From: Sinomicrobium oceani
Lineage (GTDB): Bacteria > Bacteroidota > Bacteroidia > Flavobacteriales > Flavobacteriaceae
Length of the DNA stretch: 64,000 nucleotides
Reading direction: 5' to 3'
NCBI RefSeq assembly: GCF_900119185.1
Contig: NZ_FPJE01000016.1
Location: forward strand, 1-64,000
Below, piece after piece: positions 36,702-45,241 of this stretch (its first letter is position 1; the number at the start of each line of letters is the position of its first letter). The notes beneath the pieces are model-generated. The model worked only from the letters and a program-made list of their open reading frames with translations, searched no databases and had not been told where the DNA came from. Position numbers and translations under genes: made by a program.

Positions 36702-36785
36702 GATTTCACTCCGCAATAACTTATTAACCAATCACCACAAAGCCACCAGACTACGAACGCCGAACTACGCAACCAACCCACTCCA
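36702..36785. repeat. Diverged repeat, right flank of the fucosidase island (inverted)
   Basis: The reverse complement reads GAGTGGGTTGGTTGCGTAGTTC, GTTCGTAGT and ATTGGTTAATAAGTTATTGCGG in the same order as the left-flank repeat at 33391-33472. The two copies are only partly alike, so the relation is judged by eye. Confidence 0.4.
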
Positions 36786-36791
36786 AAACCA

Positions 36792-37262
36792 TCACAGCTG
36801 TATCTGCCTGTCGATTTGCTGGTTCAGGGAAATAAACGTTTCGGTACGGGACACCCCTTCTATGGTCTGCACTTTATGGTTCAGCAGGTACATCAGGTGT
36901 TCGTTATCCTTACACAATATCTTTATGAGTACGCTCCAGTTTCCCGTGGTGTAATGACACTCCAGGACTTCGGGGATCTCCTGCAATTGTTTTACGGCTT
37001 CCGGATTACGCATGGCTTTATCGAGAAATATGCCTACAAAGGCCATGGTAGAATATCCGAGTACTTTAGGGTTGATAACAAATTTGGACCCTGCAATGAG
37101 CCCCGATTCCTCCAGCTTACGGAGTCGCTGGTGGATTGCCGCTCCGGAGATGCCGATACGCCGGGCAATTTCGAGAATGGGCTTCCGGGCATCGTTCATC
37201 AGGGAACGAAGGATTTCTTTGTCTATACCATCAATTTCAACCGTTTCATTAATAATCTTCAT
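36792..37262 (-). CDS. Lrp/AsnC-family transcriptional regulator
   Basis: The 156-residue regulator has an N-terminal winged helix-turn-helix (DGIDKEILRSLMNDARKPILEIARRIGISGAAIHQRLRKLEESG, about residues 10-55) and a C-terminal ligand-binding RAM domain (STMAFVGIFLD...VLECHYTTGNWSVLIKILCKDNEHL). Lrp proteins sense amino acids and often control nearby catabolic genes. The ATG at 37262 is chosen because the conserved region starts there. It lies 128 bp downstream of a saccharopine dehydrogenase gene on the same strand, which suggests lysine as a candidate ligand. Confidence 0.9.
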   Translation of the reverse strand: MKIINETVEIDGIDKEILRSLMNDARKPILEIARRIGISGAAIHQRLRKLEESGLIAGSKFVINPKVLGYSTMAFVGIFLDKAMRNPEAVKQLQEIPEVLECHYTTGNWSVLIKILCKDNEHLMYLLNHKVQTIEGVSRTETFISLNQQIDRQIQL

Positions 37263-37389
37263 AGCTCCGATATTAAATTGCAATTAAATATACAACTTTT
37301 GCAAGTCAATAACGGGGCTAACACCCCATTCGTTAACAAATTAAAGACAAAAAACGGTTTTTTAATTTTATTTTAACAAAAATCACAGC

Positions 37390-38760
37390 TTATCCTGCCA
37401 CATGATCCGGATTATACCCGGTATAAGGCCCTTCCTTTTCGTGAAACACCACGCCCTGTCGTTCCAGTTCTTCAAGAATGGGTTGATAAACTTCTTTACG
37501 TATGGGGATCTGTACCCCGGGAGTACTGATCTTTCCCTCTAATATCTGTAAAGCAGCCATGGCTACGGGCAACCCGACGGTTTTGGCCATGGCTGTAAAT
37601 TTCCGGTCTTCGCCTATAACCACCATACTGGAATCGACCTGGAATTTCCGGCCTTCCAGTTCATAACCGAATTTGTGGTACATGACAATCATGTCCTTAT
37701 CATCTTCTTCGAGACTCCAGCTTTCCTCGAGTATTTTTTGTAGTATTCTTGCAGGCGTGGCACGAGGCAGTGCTACACGCCTATCCCTGCTGAAGAGACC
37801 GAGCTCTTCCAGTTTGTTCCACATAATATCGTCCTGGTCGATCTTCAGGTAGTGCCGCATTTTCAGTTCTACCGAATCGGTCGGGGAATAGGGCAGAAAT
37901 GCATTTACAAAATCGCGATAGCTCATATCCCCGGAGTCCTCCATAATATAACTGTCGTCCGTCATGCCCAACTGAACGAACATATTCCAGGCCCTGGAAA
38001 ACCCAACTCTTCTCATCGTCCCGCGATACAACGTCAGTACATCCTGTAATCCGTATGCTTCGCGGTATTTCAGCGAATCCCGGTTGGCATAGGCTTCGAA
38101 CTTTCCATAACCTTCCACATCGAGAAATTCGGTACGGCGGAAAAGCTTCTGGTACGGAATATACTTATAGGTGCCTTCCTGTATGAATTTTGCCGCACCC
38201 CCCTGCCCCGCAACCACTACGTTCCGTGGGTTCCATGTGAATTTGTAGTTCCAGAGGTTATTGTCGCTTTCCGGGGCTACGAGTCCTCCGCAAAACGACT
38301 CGAAAAGCAACATTTTACCACCACGATCACGAACGCGATCTATAACCTGCATCGCACTCATGTGATCTATTCCCGGATCAAGGCCGATCTCATTCATAAA
38401 AACAAGCCCTTTTTCCTTTACTTCGGCATCCAGTTCCTGCATTTCATCACTCACATAAGACGCCGTCACCAGATGTTTACCCAAGGAGACACAATCGCGG
38501 GCCACTTCGATATGCAACCGCGCCGGAAGCATCGAAATCACCAGGGTAGCCTTGCGGATAGCTTCCTTACGCTGTACTGCATCGAAAATATCAAGCACTA
38601 CACCTTCAATCTGCGGATATGAATTTTTCAGTTGGTCCAGGGTATCCTTGTCAATATCTCCCACGGTGATCTCCATACCGCGTGCTACAGACGCTTTAGA
38701 AAGGTAATCGATAAGATACGATGTAGATTTTCCAATGCCGACGATCAATATATGCTCCAT
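37390..38760 (-). CDS. Saccharopine dehydrogenase family protein
   Basis: The 456-residue NAD(P)-dependent enzyme has the Rossmann start HILIVGIGKSTSYLIDYL and the family motifs VVLDIFDAVQ, LVTASYVSD, FMNEIGLDPGIDHMSAM near residue 125, FESFCGGL and NPRNVVVAGQGGAAKF. Saccharopine dehydrogenases split saccharopine to glutamate and 2-aminoadipate semialdehyde in lysine breakdown. An Lrp regulator follows, and a matching semialdehyde dehydrogenase lies at 47613-49166. The exact direction and substrate are inferred from family and context. Confidence 0.88.
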   Translation of the reverse strand: MEHILIVGIGKSTSYLIDYLSKASVARGMEITVGDIDKDTLDQLKNSYPQIEGVVLDIFDAVQRKEAIRKATLVISMLPARLHIEVARDCVSLGKHLVTASYVSDEMQELDAEVKEKGLVFMNEIGLDPGIDHMSAMQVIDRVRDRGGKMLLFESFCGGLVAPESDNNLWNYKFTWNPRNVVVAGQGGAAKFIQEGTYKYIPYQKLFRRTEFLDVEGYGKFEAYANRDSLKYREAYGLQDVLTLYRGTMRRVGFSRAWNMFVQLGMTDDSYIMEDSGDMSYRDFVNAFLPYSPTDSVELKMRHYLKIDQDDIMWNKLEELGLFSRDRRVALPRATPARILQKILEESWSLEEDDKDMIVMYHKFGYELEGRKFQVDSSMVVIGEDRKFTAMAKTVGLPVAMAALQILEGKISTPGVQIPIRKEVYQPILEELERQGVVFHEKEGPYTGYNPDHVAG

Positions 38761-38820
38761 AATTTTTTCTGATGTATTTTTGTATCGGTTCAGATGACAG
38801 AATATTATTTTTATAACACG

Positions 38821-38841
38821 AATGTAGTAAAATGTTACATT
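38821..38841. promoter_or_regulatory. Inverted repeat upstream of saccharopine dehydrogenase
   Basis: AATGTA and TACATT flank a 9-base AT-rich spacer, 60 bases before the start codon. Its place between divergent genes fits an operator, possibly for the Lrp protein nearby. No more can be said. Confidence 0.3.
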
Positions 38842-38980
38842 TATAAAAAATCATTATGTACTAAGTTTGGGTATTACCGGACAATGCCCCTTTGGTTTCC
38901 GGGGTTATAACAGCTTTCGGTACGCCCTGAAATTTTATTGAAGTATTGAAACAACAAACAACGCAATTAATCCAATAACA

Positions 38981-39370
38981 ATGAAGAAAACAATTCTCCT
39001 CACGGCAACATGCTTCGGATGTTTGGCCATCATCCTCGGTGCTTTCGGGGCACACGCACTTAAATCGGCTATCGGAACAGAGGCTTCGGACACTTTCGAG
39101 ACCGGGGTAAAATACCAGATGTATCATGCCTTGTTCCTTCTTGTTATTGCGAATCTCGGCATGTTATCCGAAAAATCAAAGAAAATCATATACACACTCG
39201 TCACCTCCGGAATTGTACTCTTTTCCGGTTCGATATACGGTTTGGCCACCAATGCCCTTACCGCCTTTGACTTTAAAACTATCGGCATAGTAACCCCGAT
39301 AGGCGGGACTTTACTGATCGCGGCATGGGTTGTATTATTTTTTAACTTTATAAAGGTGAAAAGCAAATAA
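38981..39370 (+). CDS. DUF423-family small membrane protein
   Basis: The 129-residue protein has four hydrophobic helices and the family pattern: an N-terminal helix TCFGCLAIILGAFGAHALK, then ETGVKYQMYHALFLLVIA near residue 45, SGIVLFSGSIYGLA, and TPIGGTLLIAAWVVLFFNF at the end. It corresponds to the YgdD-type family of inner-membrane proteins of unknown function. It is divergent from the saccharopine dehydrogenase and 75 bp upstream of pckA on the same strand. Confidence 0.9.
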   Translation: MKKTILLTATCFGCLAIILGAFGAHALKSAIGTEASDTFETGVKYQMYHALFLLVIANLGMLSEKSKKIIYTLVTSGIVLFSGSIYGLATNALTAFDFKTIGIVTPIGGTLLIAAWVVLFFNFIKVKSK

Positions 39371-39380
39371 ATATAACACG

Positions 39381-39394
39381 AAAACGATTTCGTT
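39381..39394. promoter_or_regulatory. Repeated palindromic motif AAAACGATTTCGTT, copy 1 (pckA leader)
   Basis: This 14-base sequence contains the inverted repeat AACGA-TT-TCGTT. An identical 14-base copy lies at 39470-39483, at the start of the pckA coding region. Copy 1 is just upstream of the -7 element at 39407. Confidence 0.4.
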
Positions 39395-39406
39395 AGGATT
39401 AATTTT

Positions 39407-39414
39407 TACTTTTG
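39407..39414 (+). promoter_or_regulatory. Candidate -7 promoter element of pckA
   Basis: TACTTTTG fits TAnnTTTG and lies 31 bases before the start codon at 39446. Confidence 0.5.
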
Positions 39415-39445
39415 TACTGTAAAAACACACACTAACTATTTCGTA

Positions 39446-41041
39446 ATGATTAACAACACACTAAACACTAAAACGATTTCGTTGGAGGGTTACGGGATTA
39501 AAGACGCCCGGGTCCGTTACCAGCTTTCTCCCGAAAAGTTGCACAAGATCACTATCGACAAAGGTCAGGGTACGGAGACTTCTTCCGGGGCCCTTGCCGT
39601 AAACACCGGTGAATTTACGGGAAGGTCCCCTAAGGACCGTTTTATCGTTAAAGATGCTGTGACCACAGCACGGGTATGGTGGGGAGCTATTAATATCCCT
39701 TTTGACGAGGATCGCTTCGACAGCCTATACCGTAAGGTAACGGCTTACCTTTCCGGTAAAGAGGTTTTTGCACGCGACTGTTATGCATGTGCCGACACGG
39801 ATTACCGGACAGGTATCCGGGTTATTACCGAATATGCCTGGAGTAACCTTTTTGCATACAACATGTTCCTCCGGCCTACACAGGATGAACTGGAAGACTT
39901 TGATGCGGAATGGACGGTGATCAATGCACCCGGGTTTCATGCAGACCCCGAAAGAGACGGGACCCGCCAACACAATTTTGCGATCCTTAACTTCTCCAGG
40001 AAAATCGTCCTCATCGGAGGTACGGGATATACGGGCGAAATCAAAAAGGGAATTTTTTCCGCACTGAACTTCGAGCTACCCGTTTTCAAGGACACACTGC
40101 CTATGCATTGCAGTGCCAATGTGGGCAAAGACGGTCGTACCGCTATATTTTTCGGGCTCTCCGGGACAGGAAAAACAACACTTTCGGCCGATCCGCAACG
40201 AAAATTAATCGGCGATGATGAGCATGGGTGGACCGCCGAAAATTCCGTCTTTAACTTCGAAGGCGGATGCTACGCCAAAGTTATTAATCTCTCCGAGGAG
40301 AACGAACCGGATATATTCCGGGCCATTAAAAAAGGCGCGTTGCTTGAAAATGTAATTATCGATGCGCAGGGCCATGTCGATTTTGATGATATTTCCATAA
40401 CACAAAACACCAGGGTAAGCTACCCGATTAACCATATCCAGAACATCCAGGAACCGTCTATCGGGTGGAATCCGGGAAATATATTTTTCCTGACGGCAGA
40501 TGCCTTTGGCGTATTGCCTCCCATTTCCAGGCTTACACCCGGCCAGGCGGCATATCATTTCATCTCCGGTTATACGGCTAAAGTAGCCGGGACGGAAGCC
40601 GGGATCAACGAGCCCGTTCCTTCTTTCTCCGCATGCTTCGGCGCCCCTTTTATGCCTTTGCACCCTACCGCTTATGCCGAGATGCTCAGTGCGAAAATGA
40701 AAGCTGCCGGAGTCCACGTATGGCTGATTAATACCGGATGGACCGGGGGGCCTTACGGCACCGGTACGAGAATGAAACTGCGTTACACCAGGGCCATGAT
40801 CAGAGCGGCCCTCAATGGACAGCTACATACGGTGAATTTTGAAAAACACCCCGTATTCGGACTGGAAGTACCGCAGTCGTGTCCGGAAGTGCCTTCTGAA
40901 GTCCTCAATCCGAGAACCACCTGGAAGGATGTAACTGCTTATGACCGACAGGCAGAAAACCTCTCCAAAGCTTTTAAAAACAACTTCTCCAGGTTTGAGG
41001 CCTTTGCCAACGATGAAATCATGGGAGGAGCTCCGCTGTAA
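39446..41041 (+). CDS. pckA: Phosphoenolpyruvate carboxykinase (ATP)
   Basis: The 531-residue enzyme makes phosphoenolpyruvate from oxaloacetate in gluconeogenesis. TGRSPKDRFIVKD near residue 54 binds substrate, and the kinase P-loop FGLSGTGKTTLSADPQRKLIGDDEHGW lies near residue 236, with the FEGGCYAKVINLSEENEP segment and INTGWTGGPYGTGTRMKLRYTRAMIRAAL further on. The length is normal. It has a good promoter and a strong terminator. A 14-base palindromic motif at the start of the coding region matches one upstream of the promoter. Confidence 0.97.
   Translation: MINNTLNTKTISLEGYGIKDARVRYQLSPEKLHKITIDKGQGTETSSGALAVNTGEFTGRSPKDRFIVKDAVTTARVWWGAINIPFDEDRFDSLYRKVTAYLSGKEVFARDCYACADTDYRTGIRVITEYAWSNLFAYNMFLRPTQDELEDFDAEWTVINAPGFHADPERDGTRQHNFAILNFSRKIVLIGGTGYTGEIKKGIFSALNFELPVFKDTLPMHCSANVGKDGRTAIFFGLSGTGKTTLSADPQRKLIGDDEHGWTAENSVFNFEGGCYAKVINLSEENEPDIFRAIKKGALLENVIIDAQGHVDFDDISITQNTRVSYPINHIQNIQEPSIGWNPGNIFFLTADAFGVLPPISRLTPGQAAYHFISGYTAKVAGTEAGINEPVPSFSACFGAPFMPLHPTAYAEMLSAKMKAAGVHVWLINTGWTGGPYGTGTRMKLRYTRAMIRAALNGQLHTVNFEKHPVFGLEVPQSCPEVPSEVLNPRTTWKDVTAYDRQAENLSKAFKNNFSRFEAFANDEIMGGAPL
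39470..39483. promoter_or_regulatory. Repeated palindromic motif AAAACGATTTCGTT, copy 2
   Basis: This copy is identical to copy 1 at 39381-39394 and is inside the pckA coding sequence (codons for KTISL). The two copies are 89 bp apart, about eight and a half helical turns. A partial third half-site (ATTTCGTAA) overlaps the start region. Confidence 0.35.
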
Positions 41042-41063
41042 CAGCCGGAACATGCTTCTAAAC

Positions 41064-41097
41064 AAAAAATCCCCGGTAATAATAACCGGGGATTTTT
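41064..41097. terminator. Bidirectional terminator between pckA and hemD
   Basis: AAAAAATCCCCGGT and its exact complement form a 14-bp stem with a 6-base loop and T-runs on both strands, between two converging genes. Confidence 0.9.
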
Positions 41098-41126
41098 TAT
41101 AGGATATAACTTCTATATCGTTTTTC

Positions 41127-41873
41127 TTATCTTTTGTTAGCCTCCAGAATGTATTTTTCAAGGGCCATGGTCATGGAAGGCGTTTCCGGTGTCGGGGCCT
41201 GTATGTCTATGCGGAGACCCGCATCGTTTGCCGCATTTACCGTGGTATTACCGAATACCGCGATCCTGGTCTCATTCTGTTTGAAATCCGGAAAATTCTT
41301 GAACAGGGACTCGATCCCGGAAGGACTGAAGAACACGAGAATGTCATAATACACATCCCTAAGATCCGAAAGATCACTGATCACAGTCTTGTAGAAAATT
41401 GCCCTTTTCCAGTCTATACCGAGTTTATCAAGCGTATCGGGCACATCCTGCTTCAGTACATCCGAAGAGGGGAGCAGGAACTTTTCGTCTTTATATTTCT
41501 TGATGGTCGGGGCAAGATCCTGGAAAGTGCGTTTTCCCACATAAATCTTACGCTTGCGATAAACCACATATTTTTGCAGGTAGTAAGCCACAGCCTCCGA
41601 CTGACAGAAGTATTTCATAGTGTCCGGCACCTTAAAGCGCATCTCTTCTGCTACACGGAAAAAATGGTCAACAGAGTTCCTACTGGTAAGAATAATAGCA
41701 GTAAACTTGGCTAAATCTATTTTTTGCTGCCTTACTTCCTTTGCACTAACTCCCTCGACATGAATAAAAGGCCTGAAGTCTATTTTTACTTTTTGCTTTT
41801 CTACAAGCTGTAAATATGGTGAATTTTCTACTTTAGGTTCCGGCTGCGAAACCAAGATTGTTTTCACTTTCAT
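41127..41873 (-). CDS. hemD: Uroporphyrinogen-III synthase
   Basis: The 248-residue protein fits HemD, which closes the linear tetrapyrrole for haem synthesis. The fold is recognised from an N-terminal VKTILVSQPEP, the domain pattern IILTSRNSVDHFF near residue 60, KFLLPSSDVLKQDVPDTL, and the C-terminal VFFSPSGIESLF...IAVFGNTTVNAANDAG. HemD sequences are poorly conserved, but this group is well known in flavobacteria. It follows the DUF4271 gene by 22 bp in a three-gene operon. Confidence 0.85.
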   Translation of the reverse strand: MKVKTILVSQPEPKVENSPYLQLVEKQKVKIDFRPFIHVEGVSAKEVRQQKIDLAKFTAIILTSRNSVDHFFRVAEEMRFKVPDTMKYFCQSEAVAYYLQKYVVYRKRKIYVGKRTFQDLAPTIKKYKDEKFLLPSSDVLKQDVPDTLDKLGIDWKRAIFYKTVISDLSDLRDVYYDILVFFSPSGIESLFKNFPDFKQNETRIAVFGNTTVNAANDAGLRIDIQAPTPETPSMTMALEKYILEANKR

Positions 41874-41895
41874 ATTAACCTTTTGTTTGATTTCC

Positions 41896-42555
41896 TTATC
41901 TGAAAAAAGCCACCCGGGCCATCAAAAGATAAGGTGCTATTTCCAGAGCGCAAAGATACAAAATAAAATAAAACAACTTCTTAAAGATAAATTTTTGATA
42001 CTTTTTAAGTAAGCTACCCCATGCGATGAGATTTAACAAAAGAAAAAGACCTGTTGTTATAAATAAAGCAATCTTCTCATTAATAGGGTTGTAAATAAGC
42101 AGCGCTATAAAAGGTAGTAAAATTATGGCAACCAGATTTCTGTAGGTCAGCTTATGAAAGTTGTATTGCTCCAGAAAATCATTCAGATCAAATATGGTGG
42201 CAATAATTTTTTCCAGGTAAAACTTGAAAAGCACAAAGAGCCCCAGACCTGTAATGATCAGGATAAGGTTGATAGGGTCCGGACCGATGTCCAGATAGCC
42301 GAGAACAAGCTTCAGAAAAATTCCGAAAACGATCATTTGGACCACAAAAAGCAAAATATTGAACCTGTTCAGACTGGGTTCCTGTTCCTTTCCGTACAAT
42401 TTGAGGTATTTGTCGGAAAAAAAAGTTTCCATAAAACGCTGAAACTTTACTTCGTGCGTAGTCTTGGCAAAGGTGATCAGGGCAATACACACCAGTAGCA
42501 GGATGGTTTCTAAGGTATATTGGTCCGTATGTCGGTATAATACTTCCATATTCAT
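41896..42555 (-). CDS. DUF4271-family membrane protein
   Basis: The 219-residue protein has about six helices. It begins with a short periplasmic or cytoplasmic leader, then TILLLVCIALITFAKTT, and contains the conserved-looking IFDLNDFLEQYNFHKLTYRNLVAIILLPFIALLIY in the middle. DUF4271 is a Bacteroidota family of unknown function, commonly adjacent to hemD. It lies between the GT39 gene and hemD with gaps of 31 and 22 bp. Confidence 0.82.
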   Translation of the reverse strand: MNMEVLYRHTDQYTLETILLLVCIALITFAKTTHEVKFQRFMETFFSDKYLKLYGKEQEPSLNRFNILLFVVQMIVFGIFLKLVLGYLDIGPDPINLILIITGLGLFVLFKFYLEKIIATIFDLNDFLEQYNFHKLTYRNLVAIILLPFIALLIYNPINEKIALFITTGLFLLLNLIAWGSLLKKYQKFIFKKLFYFILYLCALEIAPYLLMARVAFFR

Positions 42556-42586
42556 AGTGATGGGGCTTCAGCGGGCTATTTCCGCT

Positions 42587-44299
42587 TTACTTCGCAATAG
42601 GTATAATATCTCCCTGGAAACCCGAAGGATATCCGAACTCGGAAATGGAAACCCTGAAAAGGACGCCTTCCTCCAGTTTCTCTATACGGTCCATCCCAGC
42701 ATTCAGGTGGATCGTACTTCCGGCAGTAAGCACTTTTGTCTTTCCGGTATTCCCCGGATACATCCGTATCGTATCCTGTATCCGCCTTTTCTCGTTCAGC
42801 ACCAACCCGTAAAATTCCAGGTCTTCAAAAGCAATACCCTCCGTATAGGGGTTTATCAGTGTAAGGGCTATGGAATCTTTTCCCGGAGTTATCTTATGGT
42901 CATCTACTTTACATATCAGCTTGCGGAACGACCTGAAATCTTTTACAAATTTTCCTCGCCATGGATGTCCTTTTCCCTTTCCGATACGAACTTTTATAAC
43001 GGAGTCATAATCTTCCCGGCCCGTGATATAGGCTACTCTGCGATGTTGAAACTTATATTCGGAACTATCGATGTCATACTGGTTTTGCCGGTGCTTTACA
43101 CTGTTCAGGGAGTATACGGGTACCCGGGCGTAAAACCCGTACATGCTGGCATTCCGGTACGAGTCTTCGAAGACTACGGGAAGCCCGCCGGTCTTTTCAT
43201 AAAGTTGCTGCGCCCACCGCTTGTTGCCATGGCTTTCGTATTTTATGGGAGAGATATCTTCGTCAACTACGATGACCCGTACCATACACAGGATCACCAA
43301 AGAAATGATACTCGTAATGCGCAGCCATTTGCGAAATCCTTCTTTATCCAGGGCATACCGAAAGGTAAACACAATAAAAGGCAGAACAGCAAGAAGCGGC
43401 CACTGTGCCTGTGTCTTACGGTTGAAAGACGACAACAGGAAGAAACCGAGGATACCCCATGCGGAAAACACCAGGGCACGGTCGAAAACATTTTTTTTCA
43501 CACCCCCCGGAAGTGTAAACTTATAGAGGGCCCAATAGATCAGAGGAAAAGAAAACCCCCAGACAATCAGAGCATTGAGTATATAATCGAGCGTAAATTT
43601 GATACGGTAATAGCTGTTGGCCCTCCCGGAAAGATGATACTTCAATGAGGCAAAATCGGTTTCATACAACCAGTACAAATGCGGTGTGTACAGCAGCAGG
43701 GCAAAAACGGTTGCCATCCAGAAGCGGTAACTGAGAAAAATCTTGGGATTGGACACCAGTACAAATGCGATCAGGAGAATGGCGTGGTACTTACTGTACA
43801 TCATGGCTGCCATGGAAAATCCGAGCAGAAGCACAAACCGGATACCGGGATACTGCAGGAATCTTTTATAGGCAAACAGGAATAAAGCCGAAAAAAACAG
43901 CAACGGAGTATCGGGCAGCATAAAAAATCCGTAGGCATTGAACAGGGCCACCGAGGCCGTAAACAGGATAAAGACCGGGAGATGATCGTATTTTCGCTTA
44001 TCGTCTATAAGTTTCCACAACAGGCAGATGGTTCCGGAGAGCAGAAACGGAGCAAAAAGACGTACCCCGAGCTCATGGTCAAACAAAGTCGTGCCGATGG
44101 CGGCAAAAAAGGCCACCATGGGAGGATGATCGAAATATCCCCAGGCCGGGTGCTGCGAAAAATACCAGTAGTAGGCTTCGTCGAATATCAATTGAGTCGC
44201 ACTGCCCTGAATGAGGTTGATCAGTGTCAGCCCTCCTAAAAACAGCAGTAACAGTCGTTCTTTTCCTTGCGTAATACTCATGCTTCCCGAAAATTTCAA
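42587..44299 (-). CDS. Glycosyltransferase family 39 (ArnT/PMT-like) membrane protein
   Basis: The 570-residue protein has about ten to twelve helices and a C-terminal soluble periplasmic domain of about 150 residues. The diagnostic motif is DEAYYWYFSQHPAWGYFDHPPMVAFF near residue 40, with the Asp-Glu and Asp-His pairs used by lipid-phosphate-dependent transferases. It would use a polyprenyl-phosphate sugar donor on the outer side of the inner membrane. The polyprenol-phosphate mannose synthase gene diverges from it, 135 bp away, and could make the donor. Confidence 0.85.
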   Translation of the reverse strand: MKFSGSMSITQGKERLLLLFLGGLTLINLIQGSATQLIFDEAYYWYFSQHPAWGYFDHPPMVAFFAAIGTTLFDHELGVRLFAPFLLSGTICLLWKLIDDKRKYDHLPVFILFTASVALFNAYGFFMLPDTPLLFFSALFLFAYKRFLQYPGIRFVLLLGFSMAAMMYSKYHAILLIAFVLVSNPKIFLSYRFWMATVFALLLYTPHLYWLYETDFASLKYHLSGRANSYYRIKFTLDYILNALIVWGFSFPLIYWALYKFTLPGGVKKNVFDRALVFSAWGILGFFLLSSFNRKTQAQWPLLAVLPFIVFTFRYALDKEGFRKWLRITSIISLVILCMVRVIVVDEDISPIKYESHGNKRWAQQLYEKTGGLPVVFEDSYRNASMYGFYARVPVYSLNSVKHRQNQYDIDSSEYKFQHRRVAYITGREDYDSVIKVRIGKGKGHPWRGKFVKDFRSFRKLICKVDDHKITPGKDSIALTLINPYTEGIAFEDLEFYGLVLNEKRRIQDTIRMYPGNTGKTKVLTAGSTIHLNAGMDRIEKLEEGVLFRVSISEFGYPSGFQGDIIPIAK

Positions 44300-44406
44300 G
44301 CAAAAATACTTAATAATATATGAGAATAATACACTATTTTAGCCTTAAAAGGGTTCTGTACAATAAATAACCTCCTGTCATCGTAGTTATAAAACGAAGG
44401 AAATTC

Positions 44407-44414
44407 TATTTTTG
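44407..44414 (+). promoter_or_regulatory. Candidate -7 promoter element of the polyprenol-phosphate mannose synthase operon
   Basis: TATTTTTG fits TAnnTTTG and lies 20 bases before the start codon at 44435. Confidence 0.45.
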
Positions 44415-44434
44415 CATCTTACTTAAAACTTTTT

Positions 44435-45169
44435 ATGCGCACGGACGGACTGGTCATTATCCCCACATATAACGAAATCGAAAACATTGAAGCTATTATC
44501 AGGGAAGTGTTTCTGCTCAAAAAAGACTTTCATGTACTGATTGTGGACGACGGTTCGCCGGATGGCACCGGTGATCGGGTAAAAACCCTGCAACAGGAAT
44601 TCCCGGAACGCCTTTTCCTGGAAGAACGAACAGAAAAATCCGGATTGGGTACGGCCTATATTCACGGGTTCAAATGGGCCCTCCGAAAGGGCTATCCCTA
44701 TATTTTTGAAATGGACGCCGACTTTTCCCATAACCCGAGAGACCTGGTACGCCTTTTTAATGCCTGTGCACTCCACGGGGCCGATGTAGCTATCGGATCG
44801 CGATACGTAAAAGGGGTCAATGTGGTGAACTGGCCGATGAAACGGATCCTTCTTTCGTACGGGGCTTCCTTCTATGTGAAATTTATCACCGGTATGCGTA
44901 TTCACGACCCTACAGCGGGTTTTATTTGTTATAAGAGCGAAGTTATTGAGCGTATAAACCTCGATAACATACGTTTTGTAGGGTATGCATTCCAGATAGA
45001 AATGAAATTCCGGGCCTTTCTGAAAAAATTCAGGATCGTCGAGGTTCCCATTATTTTTAAAGACCGGGAAAAAGGGAATTCCAAAATGAGCGGGAAAATT
45101 ATTAACGAGGCCGTATTCGGGGTTTTAACCATGAAATTCCGGAGTATTTTTCACAGGGAAGGATTCTGA
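44435..45169 (+). CDS. Polyprenol monophosphomannose synthase (GT2)
   Basis: The 244-residue GT-A enzyme transfers mannose (or a similar sugar) from its nucleotide donor to a polyprenyl phosphate. The pattern VIIPTYNEIENIEAII is at the N-terminus, VDDGSPDGTGD near residue 37 and the DXD-type EMDADFSHNPRDL near residue 90. There is no membrane domain, so it is a soluble or peripheral protein. It is the first gene of a three-gene operon and diverges from the GT39 gene, a plausible user of the product. Confidence 0.9.
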   Translation: MRTDGLVIIPTYNEIENIEAIIREVFLLKKDFHVLIVDDGSPDGTGDRVKTLQQEFPERLFLEERTEKSGLGTAYIHGFKWALRKGYPYIFEMDADFSHNPRDLVRLFNACALHGADVAIGSRYVKGVNVVNWPMKRILLSYGASFYVKFITGMRIHDPTAGFICYKSEVIERINLDNIRFVGYAFQIEMKFRAFLKKFRIVEVPIIFKDREKGNSKMSGKIINEAVFGVLTMKFRSIFHREGF

Positions 45170-45241
45170 GAATGCCTGCCTCAAACGGTATAAGATCGCT
45201 GTCGGGGCACCTCCCCGGAATATACGAAACAAAAAAATACT

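Noticed and set aside
42464-43648. 394-residue plus-strand frame over the GT39 gene
   Set aside because: The opposite strand encodes a clear GT39 protein with the DEAYYW...DHPP motif; this frame has no domain.
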